From Martinezella lusitana (GTDB taxonomy: Bacteria; Pseudomonadota; Alphaproteobacteria; Rhizobiales; Rhizobiaceae): a stretch of 64,000 nucleotides of DNA. Below the pieces are notes generated by a model. It worked only from the letters and a program-made list of their open reading frames with translations, did not search any database and was not told the DNA's origin. Numbering within the stretch: the stretch's first letter is position 1; every line of letters starts with the position of its first letter. Shown in pieces: positions 34,850 to 42,913 of this stretch. The translations under genes and the position numbers were made by a program. The stretch covers positions 310,001 to 374,000 of the forward strand of contig NZ_WUEY01000004.1 in the NCBI RefSeq assembly GCF_010668395.1. Reading direction: 5' to 3'.

Positions 34850-35236
34850 ATGAAGATAAGAAACGCTCTTGCCCTCCTCGCTGCCGCGGCAGCTCTTTCT
34901 GCCTGCGTCGATTTCGGTGGCTCCAGACCGCCGCCGATGGCGACGAACACCGGCGTCCAGCCGCGGATGAACTCCGTGGAAGGCAGCTGGGCCGATTCGA
35001 ACGGGCTGAATTCGACATTTACCGCCGGGCGTTTCGAAACGCATACCACGGACGGCACGAACCAGCAGATGGCGTCGGGAACCTACACGACCGATGCCTC
35101 CGGCGTGATCCAGATCGATCTCTACTCGAACATCAAGCGCACATCCTCGAAGGTGAATTGCTTCCTGGCCAATCCCAGCCAGCTCAATTGCACCTCCGAA
35201 ACCGGTGGACATTTCTCGCTCAACCGCCAGGGCTGA
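34850..35236 (+). CDS. omp10: Omp10-type outer-membrane lipoprotein
   Basis: A 128-residue lipoprotein precursor. The lipobox LSAC places the acylated Cys at about residue 19. The mature part follows the Brucella Omp10 pattern: VEGSWADSNGLNSTFTAGRF, then ETHTTDGTNQQMASGTYTT, RTSSKVNCFLANPSQLNCTS with two Cys and a C-terminal FSLNRQG. Omp10 is a surface-exposed minor outer-membrane protein with a small beta fold. GGGAG lies 7 bases before ATG 34850. Its own promoter is expected because the hss terminator lies just upstream. Confidence 0.88.
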   Translation: MKIRNALALLAAAAALSACVDFGGSRPPPMATNTGVQPRMNSVEGSWADSNGLNSTFTAGRFETHTTDGTNQQMASGTYTTDASGVIQIDLYSNIKRTSSKVNCFLANPSQLNCTSETGGHFSLNRQG

Positions 35237-35263
35237 CGTTAGCCGCCGGAGAGATGAGGCATC

Positions 35264-35581
35264 ATGCGCGGCATGCCGGTCCTTTATCTGATGCCTGTCG
35301 CAGCATTACCCGTCGCCGTTCTGGCGGCGGTCCTCCCGGTAAACAGTTACCGTGCTCAAGGCATCGAAGCGCTCGATTGCGACGGCCCGATGAGCGTTCT
35401 CATTTTCGCTTTGCCCGCTTTGCTGGTCTACGGCGCCAGCACGATCCTTTTCTACAGGGGGCGGAGCCGGCGTTTTCATCTCGCAGCCTCTCTATGCTGC
35501 CTGCTCGTCTTTTGCTGCGTCGGCTGGAATGCCGCTGCCGCGTTGCGAGAATCCTACGCCGCAGTCGAAGCATGCGCCTGA
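35264..35581 (+). CDS. Hypothetical three-helix membrane protein
   Basis: A 105-residue protein with three hydrophobic segments: VLYLMPVAALPVAVLAAVLP, MSVLIFALPALLVYGASTIL and LAASLCCLLVFCCVGWNAAA, separated by a short polar loop and a basic RGRSRRF. This gives an inner-membrane protein. I do not recognise a family. It starts 27 bases after omp10 and may be cotranscribed. A pair of loop Cys and several helix Cys are the only notable residues. Confidence 0.6.
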   Translation: MRGMPVLYLMPVAALPVAVLAAVLPVNSYRAQGIEALDCDGPMSVLIFALPALLVYGASTILFYRGRSRRFHLAASLCCLLVFCCVGWNAAAALRESYAAVEACA

Positions 35582-35728
35582 TCTGACGACACGCTCCCTC
35601 GCTTTGCAAAATCCTAATGAAGCCAACAGCTTTTGCTTGCGCTCGCTCCGCCGTGATGAAAACATCCGGGCGGGAAACCGCTGCGCGGCAAAGGCGGGCC
35701 GGATTGTAATGACCAACAGGAGAGACAG

Positions 35729-37867
35729 ATGAAGCAGCCCTTCGGAGTGGGTCTTTTGGCCGCCACGCTGCTGGCGCTTAGCACAAGTGCCGCCTTCGCG
35801 GACTATCAGCTCAACATCCTGCACTTCAATGATTTCCACTCGCGCGTGGAGTCGATCAACAAGTTCGACGCCACCTGCTCCGCAGCCGAAGAAGCCAAGA
35901 ACGAGTGCTTCGGCGGCGCCGCGCGGCTGAAGGCTGCCATCGACCAGAGGCGCGCAGCGCTTGCGGGCCAGAATGTGGTCGTGCTCGATGCCGGCGACAA
36001 TTTCCAGGGCTCTCTGTTTTACACCACGTACAAAGGGGCCGCCGAAGTCGAGTTTCTCAATGACATGAAAATCGACGCCATGACGGTCGGTAATCATGAG
36101 TTCGATGACGGCGAAGGGCCGCTCGCAGCCTTCCTCGACAAGGCGCAGTTTCCGGTCGTGACGGCCAATCTGGTGGTCGACGATCAGTCGAAGCTCGGCG
36201 ACCGCATCAAGAAATCCATCGTGCTCGACATCGGCGGCCAGAAGATCGGCATCGTCGGCGCCGTGACGACCGAAACGCCCGAGCTGGCCTGGCCCGGCCC
36301 GCATGTGAAGATCACCGACGATGCCGCCGCCATCAGCGCCGAGGTGGACGCGCTGAAGTCGCAGGGCGTCAACAAGATCATCGCGCTCACCCATGTCGGC
36401 TATCCGCGCGATGTCGAGAAGATCGCCAAGATCGCCGGCGTCAGCGTCGTCGTCGGCGGCCACTCGCATACCCTATTGTCGAATACCGATCCGAAGGCCG
36501 CCGGCCCCTACCCGACCATGGTCGACAATCCCGCCGGCTATAAGGTGCCGGTGGTTCAGGCCGCCTCCTACAGCAAGTATCTCGGCGATCTCGTCGTCAC
36601 CTTCGACGACAATGGCGCCGTCAAGGATGCCAAGGGCGATCCGATCCTGCTCGACTCCACCATCAAGCCCGATCCCGCAATCGCCGCCCGCATACTGGAA
36701 ATGGCCAAGCCGATCGAGGAACTGCGCAAGAAGGTCATTGGCAGCTCGCAAGGCCCGATCGAAGGTGCGCGTGAAGTCTGCCGCGTTCAGGAATGCTCGA
36801 TGGGCAACCTCATCGCCGATGCCATGCTCGACCGCACAAAGGCGCAAGGGATCAACATCGCCATCCAGAACGGCGGCGGCCTGCGCGCTTCCATCGGCGC
36901 AGGCGACGTCACCATGGGCGACGTGCTGACCGTGCTGCCCTTCCAGAATACGGTCGCGACGTTCCAGTTGACCGGAGCGGATGTGAAGGCGGCGCTCGAG
37001 AACGGTCTCAGCCAGATCGATGACGGCGCCGGTCGCTTCCCGCAGGTTGCCGGCCTCAAATACAGCTTCGACAAGTCGAAGCCGCCGGGCAGCCGCCTAG
37101 TGTCCGTCGATGTCCAGGAAGGCACCGAATTCAAGCCGATCGACCCGGAAAAGACCTATGGCGTCGTCAGCAACAACTACATGCGCGCCGGCGGCGACGG
37201 CTACACGGTCTTCGCCAAAGACGGCAAGAACGCCTATGATTTCGGCCCCAACCTGGAAGCTGTCGTCGCCGACTACCTTGGCGCGCACAATCCCTACAAG
37301 CCCTATACGGACGGCCGCGTAACCCAGGTCGGCGCGGCACAGCCAGCCGCCCAGCCGGAACCGGCAAAGCCCGCCGATGCCAAGCCGCAGCCCGCGCCTG
37401 AGCAAAAACCGGCACCGGCTGCCGCCGATAGTGCCGCCTCCTCGTCTGCACCGACGCCGCCGGCCTCTTCTGCTCCCGCCGTCACGACGCCAGGCACGAC
37501 CATGTCGGCAAACCCGACGGCCACGCCATCCGTTCCGGCAAATTCGGCAGCCGAAACAGCGGCGCCGACATCCTCCGCGCCCGCCACTTCAACGCCCACG
37601 CCCGCGACCGAGACTCCGACGACACCGGCACCGGCCGCCTCCACGCCCGCGACGACGACGCCCGTCGCCACAGCACCGGAAGCCAAGGCCAGCGAGCCGC
37701 CCAAAACGCCGACGACTCACGTCATCGTCGCAGGCGATACGCTCTGGGATCTTGCCAGGACCTACTATGGCAACGCCGGGCAATGGCGCAAACTTCTGGC
37801 GGCCAACCGCAATATCAAGCCGCATCGTCTGGCCGTCGGCGAAAAGTTGAGGATTCCGGCCAAGTAA
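35729..37867 (+). CDS. 5'-nucleotidase/2',3'-cyclic phosphodiesterase with C-terminal LysM
   Basis: A 712-residue exported metallophosphoesterase. A signal peptide covers residues 1-24 (cut after SAAFA). The calcineurin-type domain has LHFNDFHSRV (metal Asp/His at about 35-37), VVLDAGDNFQGS, VGNHEFDDG and VVVGGHSHT. The C-terminal nucleotidase domain has NGGGLRAS and ends SNNYMRAGGDGYTVFAKDG. From about 533 to 660 runs a Pro/Ala/Thr/Ser linker. The last 50 residues are a LysM domain (HVIVAGDTLWDLARTYYGNA). It would release phosphate and nucleosides in the periplasm while bound to peptidoglycan. An 11-bp-stem terminator follows. Confidence 0.95.
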   Translation: MKQPFGVGLLAATLLALSTSAAFADYQLNILHFNDFHSRVESINKFDATCSAAEEAKNECFGGAARLKAAIDQRRAALAGQNVVVLDAGDNFQGSLFYTTYKGAAEVEFLNDMKIDAMTVGNHEFDDGEGPLAAFLDKAQFPVVTANLVVDDQSKLGDRIKKSIVLDIGGQKIGIVGAVTTETPELAWPGPHVKITDDAAAISAEVDALKSQGVNKIIALTHVGYPRDVEKIAKIAGVSVVVGGHSHTLLSNTDPKAAGPYPTMVDNPAGYKVPVVQAASYSKYLGDLVVTFDDNGAVKDAKGDPILLDSTIKPDPAIAARILEMAKPIEELRKKVIGSSQGPIEGAREVCRVQECSMGNLIADAMLDRTKAQGINIAIQNGGGLRASIGAGDVTMGDVLTVLPFQNTVATFQLTGADVKAALENGLSQIDDGAGRFPQVAGLKYSFDKSKPPGSRLVSVDVQEGTEFKPIDPEKTYGVVSNNYMRAGGDGYTVFAKDGKNAYDFGPNLEAVVADYLGAHNPYKPYTDGRVTQVGAAQPAAQPEPAKPADAKPQPAPEQKPAPAAADSAASSSAPTPPASSAPAVTTPGTTMSANPTATPSVPANSAAETAAPTSSAPATSTPTPATETPTTPAPAASTPATTTPVATAPEAKASEPPKTPTTHVIVAGDTLWDLARTYYGNAGQWRKLLAANRNIKPHRLAVGEKLRIPAK

Positions 37868-37891
37868 GGACGATTTGTCTCGCATGCCCCA

Positions 37892-37921
37892 GCCGGTCCG
37901 GGCTTCCCCGGACCGGCTTTT
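37892..37921 (+). terminator. Terminator of the 5'-nucleotidase gene
   Basis: GCCGGTCCGGG (37892-37902), loop CTTC, CCCGGACCGGC (37907-37917), then TTTT. It lies between the nucleotidase and hemH, so hemH needs its own promoter or readthrough. Confidence 0.93.
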
Positions 37922-37964
37922 GTTCCTATGTGAAGTGCTTCGTATCTTGAGAGGAATTCAATCG

Positions 37965-38999
37965 ATGACAGCAGATTTGAGCGCGCTTCCGTCCGATCAT
38001 CCAAGCGTGAAATACGGCAAGGTCGGCGTGCTGCTCATCAACCTCGGAACACCCGACGGCACCGACTATTCCTCGATGCGCCGCTACCTGCGCGAATTCC
38101 TGACCGACCGCCGCGTCATCGAGTGGTCACGCTGGAAATGGTACCCGATCCTGTTCGGCATCGTGCTCAACACCCGGCCGCAGAAGGTCGGCAAGGCCTA
38201 CGAGACGATCTGGAACAAGGAAAAGAACGAAAGCTATCTGCGCACCTATACGCGCAACCAGTCCGACCTCATGGCCGAGCGCCTGCGCGACCTGCCCAAC
38301 GTCCGCGTCGACTGGGCCATGCGCTACGGCCAGCCCTCGATCGGCGACCGCATCCAGGCCCTGAAGGACGAAGGCTGCGAGCGCATCGTGCTCTTTCCGC
38401 TGTATCCGCAATATGCGGCCGCGACGACGGCGACGGTCAACGACAAGGCGTTCGAGAAACTTCAGAAGATGCGCTGGCAGCCGGCGGTTCGCACCGTCCC
38501 ACAATATCATGACGACGAGACCTATATCGAGGCGCTGGCCAACTCCGTGACCCGGCACCTTTCGACGCTGGACTGGCAGCCCGAAAAGATCCTCGCATCC
38601 TTCCACGGCATACCGATGTCCTACTTCAAGCTGGGCGACCCCTACTATTGCTTCTGTCAAAAGACCGGTCGCTTGCTGCGTGAGAAGCTTGGCCTTTCCG
38701 AAGATCAGTTCATGGTTACATTCCAGTCCCGTTTCGGTCCCGAGGAATGGCTGCAGCCCTATACGGACAAGACGGTGGAGGCGCTCGCCCAAAGCGGCAC
38801 CAAGCGCATCGCCGTGCTCAACCCCGGCTTCGTCTCGGACTGCCTGGAGACGCTGGAGGAGATCTCCGAGCAGGCCGCGGAATCCTTCCATCACAATGGC
38901 GGCGAGAAATTTGCACACATCCCCTGTCTTAACGACAGCGAGGACGGCATGAACGTGCTGGAGAAGGTGGTCAGGCGGGAACTGCTCGGCTGGGCCTGA
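37965..38999 (+). CDS. hemH: Ferrochelatase
   Basis: A 344-residue ferrochelatase inserting Fe2+ into protoporphyrin IX to make haem at the inner membrane. It has GVLLINLGTPDGTDYSSMRR at the start, ERIVLFPLYPQYAAATTATV, the catalytic His in ASFHGIPMSYFKLGDPY and the C-terminal PGFVSDCLETLEEISEQAAE with GGEKFAHIPCLN. GAGAGGA lies 9 bases before ATG 37965. Normal length; the upstream terminator separates it from the nucleotidase. It is convergent with the PDZ pseudo-protease gene. Confidence 0.97.
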   Translation: MTADLSALPSDHPSVKYGKVGVLLINLGTPDGTDYSSMRRYLREFLTDRRVIEWSRWKWYPILFGIVLNTRPQKVGKAYETIWNKEKNESYLRTYTRNQSDLMAERLRDLPNVRVDWAMRYGQPSIGDRIQALKDEGCERIVLFPLYPQYAAATTATVNDKAFEKLQKMRWQPAVRTVPQYHDDETYIEALANSVTRHLSTLDWQPEKILASFHGIPMSYFKLGDPYYCFCQKTGRLLREKLGLSEDQFMVTFQSRFGPEEWLQPYTDKTVEALAQSGTKRIAVLNPGFVSDCLETLEEISEQAAESFHHNGGEKFAHIPCLNDSEDGMNVLEKVVRRELLGWA

Positions 39000-39030
39000 T
39001 GATCCGCCGGGAAGAGTCCCGGCGAAAAAC

Positions 39031-39939
39031 CTATTGCAGCTGCGGCTTCCTGAGGAAGCTGCCGCGATCGGCGGATTTGATGCGCAGCCAGGCCTCGCGG
39101 CCGTCGCGCAGCACCCGCATGGGGATCTCGGCGCCGGCCGGTCCGCTCTGCCAGATCTTGCGATAGAAATCGGCGAGCCCGTCGACCTCCCCGTCGCGGA
39201 TTTCCGAAATGACGTCGCCCCGGCGCAACCCCGCCTTGGCCGCCGGACCGCCGTCCGTGACGCTCATGACCACGACTTCACCGTTGCTTTCGGCGGAAAA
39301 GGCACCGAGCCAAGGCCGCGGCGGCTTGTTGACGTGACCACGTTTGATCAGGTCGTCGAGGATCGGCATCAGCAGGTTGATCGGCACGATCATGTTGATG
39401 TCGGCGCTGTCGCCATTCTGGGTCGCCATCTGCAGGTGCAGCGAACCGATGCCGAGAAGCTTGCCATCCTCATCGAGAAGCGCCGCCCCGCCCCAGGAGG
39501 GATGGGCCGGTGCCGTGAAGATCGCCTCGTCCAGCAGATATTCCCAATAGCCGGCAAACTCCTGCTTGGCGACGATCTTCGCCTCCACGAACTGGCCGAT
39601 CCCATCGGCAACGACAACCTCGTCGCCGATCTCGGTCCTGCTGGCATCGCCGAATTCGAGGGCCGGCACATCGAGCGGGCCGAGCGCCTGCACCAGGCCG
39701 AATCCCGTTTCCTGATCGTAGGCCAGCGCATGCCCCGGCACGACGCGACCGCTATTGGTCGTCAGCCAGACCTCCTCGGCTTCGGTGATCAGATAGCCGA
39801 TGGTCAAGACCAGACCATTTCCCCGAATGACGACGCCGCTGCCTTCCCTGCGGACGCCGAGCGTCGTCGCCGTGAAAGCGTCTTCCGGAATTGATGCGTG
39901 CACGGCCACGACCGACCGCAAGGTCCTATCTATGTTCAT
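39031..39939 (-). CDS. S1C/HtrA-like pseudo-protease with PDZ domain
   Basis: A 302-residue protein with a trypsin-like (HtrA) fold followed by a PDZ domain (about 205-285: RPWLGAFSAESNGEVVVMSV then GGPAAKAGLRRGDVISEI). The protease domain keeps the flanking glycine-rich frame (REGSGVVIRGNGLVLTIGYL, then PSWGGAALLDEDGKLLGIGS) but lacks the catalytic triad: Tyr49 where His is expected (LTIGYLI for LTNAHVV), Gly79 for Asp, and Trp149 for the nucleophile Ser (SWGG for NSGG). There is no signal peptide, so it stays in the cytoplasm. It probably binds peptides or proteins and does not cut them. The start at 39939 is the best placed ATG. Confidence 0.85.
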   Translation of the reverse strand: MNIDRTLRSVVAVHASIPEDAFTATTLGVRREGSGVVIRGNGLVLTIGYLITEAEEVWLTTNSGRVVPGHALAYDQETGFGLVQALGPLDVPALEFGDASRTEIGDEVVVADGIGQFVEAKIVAKQEFAGYWEYLLDEAIFTAPAHPSWGGAALLDEDGKLLGIGSLHLQMATQNGDSADINMIVPINLLMPILDDLIKRGHVNKPPRPWLGAFSAESNGEVVVMSVTDGGPAAKAGLRRGDVISEIRDGEVDGLADFYRKIWQSGPAGAEIPMRVLRDGREAWLRIKSADRGSFLRKPQLQ

Positions 39940-40243
39940 AGCTTCACCCTGATGATGATGCGCGATGGCTTGGCCCGAAAGGTTGGGAGGCGGTGGGCCG
40001 GAAATTTCCATAATAAGGTATGAAGATCAATCGCCGGAAGCAAGACCCGGGTCGCGATTGATTGATCGGAGCTGACGAAGATGGCCCGTTTTGAGGCCAT
40101 TCCTCACTTGCCGAGAACATGCTAACCCACCACATCTGATTGAGCTGCCGTCTCTTTGCTCGACCGAGCATATAGAGGCCGAACGGCAGCGGTTTACGCG
40201 ACGCGAATTCCGCCACGGGCGGGCGCGTCCATGGAGGAGTTCG

Positions 40244-41260
40244 ATGGTTGTGGGTGGTTTCAGCATCGTCGTGATTGCCCTGGTGGTCTTGGTTATCCTG
40301 GTGCTCTTTGCGGGCATCAAGACAGTTCCGCAGGGCTATCGGTACACGGTCCAGCGCTTCGGCCGCTACACCCGGACGCTGGAGCCGGGCCTCAACCTGA
40401 TCCTGCCTTTCATCGAAACGATCGGCGCACGCATGAACGTGATGGAGCAGGTTCTCGCCGTGCCGACGCAGGAGGTCATCACCAAGGACAATGCCAGCAT
40501 CTCCGCCGATGCCGTGGCCTTCTTCCAGGTGTTGAACGCCGCCCAGGCGGCTTATCAGATCACCAATCTCGAAACCGCGATCCTCAACCTCACCAAGACC
40601 AACATCCGCTCGGTCATGGGCTCGATGGATCTCGACGAGCTCCTGTCCAACCGCGACGTCATCAACGAACGGCTGCTGCGCGTCGTCGACGAGGCGGCCG
40701 AGCCCTGGGGCATCAAGATGACGCGCGTCGAGATCAAGGATATCCAGCCTCCGAAGGATCTGGTCGACGCAATGGGCCGGCAGATGAAGGCCGAGCGTGA
40801 AAAGCGTGCCCAGGTTCTGGAAGCCGAAGGGCTGCGCAACGCACAGATATTGCGTGCCGAAGGCGCCAAGCAGGCAGCGGTACTGCAGGCCGAAGGCCAG
40901 CGCGAGGCGGCATTCCGCAATGCCGAGGCCCGCGAACGCCTGGCGGAAGCGGAAGCCAAGGCGACCCGCGTGGTGTCCGAGGCCATTGCCGAGGGCAATG
41001 TGCAGGCCATCAATTACTTTGTCGCGCAGAAATACACCGAGGCCCTCACCGCGATCGGTTCCGCCGGCAATTCCAAGATCGTTCTGATGCCGATGGAGGC
41101 GAGCTCCCTCATCGGCTCGCTCGGCGGCATCGGCGCCATCGCCCGCGAGGTCTTCGGCGACAATGGCGACGGCAGCGGAGCGCCGCAGCCTCCCCGCCCG
41201 CGATCCGGCTCCGCTCGCACCACGCCTTCAATCAATCCGCTGACGTCGAAGGAGAGCTGA
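40244..41260 (+). CDS. SPFH/band 7 membrane protein (paraslipin, QmcA-like)
   Basis: A 338-residue SPFH protein with an N-terminal membrane helix (GGFSIVVIALVVLVILVLFA), the SPFH domain (TVPQGYRYTVQRFGRYTRTL, then LNLTKTNIRSVMGSMDLDEL) and a long charged coiled coil (QMKAEREKRAQVLEAEGLRN onward), ending in a disordered Pro/Ser tail. Such proteins form large ring assemblies in the inner membrane and support membrane protein quality control. GGAGG lies 6 bases before ATG 40244. The next gene encodes its usual NfeD partner, one base downstream. Confidence 0.96.
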   Translation: MVVGGFSIVVIALVVLVILVLFAGIKTVPQGYRYTVQRFGRYTRTLEPGLNLILPFIETIGARMNVMEQVLAVPTQEVITKDNASISADAVAFFQVLNAAQAAYQITNLETAILNLTKTNIRSVMGSMDLDELLSNRDVINERLLRVVDEAAEPWGIKMTRVEIKDIQPPKDLVDAMGRQMKAEREKRAQVLEAEGLRNAQILRAEGAKQAAVLQAEGQREAAFRNAEARERLAEAEAKATRVVSEAIAEGNVQAINYFVAQKYTEALTAIGSAGNSKIVLMPMEASSLIGSLGGIGAIAREVFGDNGDGSGAPQPPRPRSGSARTTPSINPLTSKES

Positions 41261-41261
41261 G

Positions 41262-41720
41262 ATGCTCGACAATCTCGCCGTCGAACTCGGCCCCTGGATC
41301 TGGTGGTTGCTGGGGTTGGTGCTGCTGGCCGCCGAACTGATCCTGCCAGGCTTCTTCCTGGTCTGGATCGGGCTTGCAGGCATCATCGTCGGCGCTTTGT
41401 CGCTGCTTTTCTGGGAGAGCGCCTTCTGGATCTGGCAGGTGCAGGGGCTTGTCTTTGCAGCCACGGCAGTCATCGTCACCCTCATCGGTCGCCGCTATCT
41501 CTATAACAACAACCAGACCACCGACGAACCCTTCCTGAACCAGCGCGGCGCCAGCCTGGTCGGACGGACGGCAACGCTGGAGCAGCCCATCACCGAAGGC
41601 CGAGGGCGGATTCGTCTCAACGATACCTATTGGACGGTCAATGGACCCGACCTGCCGGTCGGCACCCGCGTCAAGATCGTCGCCAGCAGCGGTCGCGACC
41701 TGACGGTGGAACCCGTCTGA
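41262..41720 (+). CDS. NfeD-family membrane protein
   Basis: A 152-residue short NfeD protein (no protease domain). The first 75 residues form two or three membrane helices (WWLLGLVLLAAELILPGFFL, ESAFWIWQVQGLVFAATAVI). The C-terminus is the OB-fold NfeD domain (GASLVGRTATLEQPITEGRG, then TYWTVNGPDLPVGTRVKIVA). It works with the upstream SPFH protein as a membrane-microdomain pair. GGAG lies 9 bases before the ATG, which begins one base after the SPFH stop. Its stop abuts the stop of the convergent kdsD gene. Confidence 0.95.
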   Translation: MLDNLAVELGPWIWWLLGLVLLAAELILPGFFLVWIGLAGIIVGALSLLFWESAFWIWQVQGLVFAATAVIVTLIGRRYLYNNNQTTDEPFLNQRGASLVGRTATLEQPITEGRGRIRLNDTYWTVNGPDLPVGTRVKIVASSGRDLTVEPV

Positions 41721-42716
41721 TCAGGCCACGCCGATCCGCAGCAGGTCGTGGAAATGCACGATGCCGATCGGGCGTCGCGTGTCGTCGACAACGATAAGCG
41801 CCGAAATATTGTGGCGATTGAGCACGGCCATGGCGCTCGTCGCCAGCGTCGTTTCCTTCACCGTCTTCGGATTGCGGGTCATCACCTCGTCGACGCGCAT
41901 GTCGGCAAGACTGGTGCCGAGATTGCGGGCGATATCGCCGTCGGTGACGATGCCGCACAGGCAACCCTCGTCATCGATCACGCCGACGCAGCCGAAGCGC
42001 ATCTTCGACAGCGTCATGGCCGCTTCCGGCATACCCGTCCCAAGCTTGACCAAAGGTACGCGCTCGCCCTTGTGCATGATATCGACCACATGCGAGAGGC
42101 TCGCCCCCAGCTTGCCGCCCGGATGGAAGGTGCGGAAATCCTCGGCCGTGAAGCCGCGCGCCTCCAGCAGAGCGACGGCGAGCGCATCGCCGATGGCAAG
42201 CTGCAGCAGCGTCGATGTCGTCGGCGCCAGACCGTGCGGGCAGGCTTCCTGCTCCTTGGGCAGCAGCAGAACCACATCCGATTCACGCGCGAGCGTCGAG
42301 GATTCGCCGGCGGTGATGGCGATCATCGGAATCGAGAAACGGCGGGAATAGCTGATGATGCCGCGCAACTCCGCGCTCTCGCCGCCCCAGGACATCGCAA
42401 CGATGACGTCGTCCTGCGTGATCATGCCGAGATCGCCGTGATTGGCCTCGACAGGATGCACGAAGAACGCCGGCGTTCCGGTCGATGCGAGCGTCGCGGC
42501 GAGCTTGTTGCCGATATGGCCGCTCTTGCCGACGCCGGTGATGATAACGCGGCCGCTGATATCGCCGATGATCTCTACCGCACGGCTGAAGGGCTCGGTC
42601 AGACCATTGGTCAGTGCGCGTTCCAGCGCTTCCATGCCCCGTCTTTCGGTTTCGATCGTTCGCACAGCGGATTCGATCGCACCGTTCGCGATGAGTCTTA
42701 CAGCTCTCTTGTTCAT
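41721..42716 (-). CDS. kdsD: Arabinose-5-phosphate isomerase (KpsF/GutQ, KdsD)
   Basis: A 331-residue SIS-CBS protein converting ribulose 5-phosphate to arabinose 5-phosphate for Kdo and lipopolysaccharide. The SIS domain has ITGVGKSGHIGNKLAATLAS, then MSWGGESAELRGIISYSRRF and CPHGLAPTTSTLLQLAIGDA. Two CBS repeats follow (VDIMHKGERVPLVKL and VDEVMTRNPKTVKETTLATS). The start has AGGGAGGC shortly before. It is convergent with nfeD with no gap, and divergent from the outer-membrane barrel gene. Confidence 0.97.
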   Translation of the reverse strand: MNKRAVRLIANGAIESAVRTIETERRGMEALERALTNGLTEPFSRAVEIIGDISGRVIITGVGKSGHIGNKLAATLASTGTPAFFVHPVEANHGDLGMITQDDVIVAMSWGGESAELRGIISYSRRFSIPMIAITAGESSTLARESDVVLLLPKEQEACPHGLAPTTSTLLQLAIGDALAVALLEARGFTAEDFRTFHPGGKLGASLSHVVDIMHKGERVPLVKLGTGMPEAAMTLSKMRFGCVGVIDDEGCLCGIVTDGDIARNLGTSLADMRVDEVMTRNPKTVKETTLATSAMAVLNRHNISALIVVDDTRRPIGIVHFHDLLRIGVA

Positions 42717-42913
42717 GAGGGAGGCCTAACGCTTTTCTGCAAATCTGTCCACCGAAGATCGACCTGCAGCCACAGCGCCGGGCTGCTGCATCACGTCGAT
42801 AATATTGCCGATCCACATCCTTGCGTAGTCCTTTGGCAACCAAGCGTTAACCACGCGGCTTTACACTTGGGTAAGAATTTAGGGCATTTCCAGCAGGATC
42901 AGATACAAACAAC

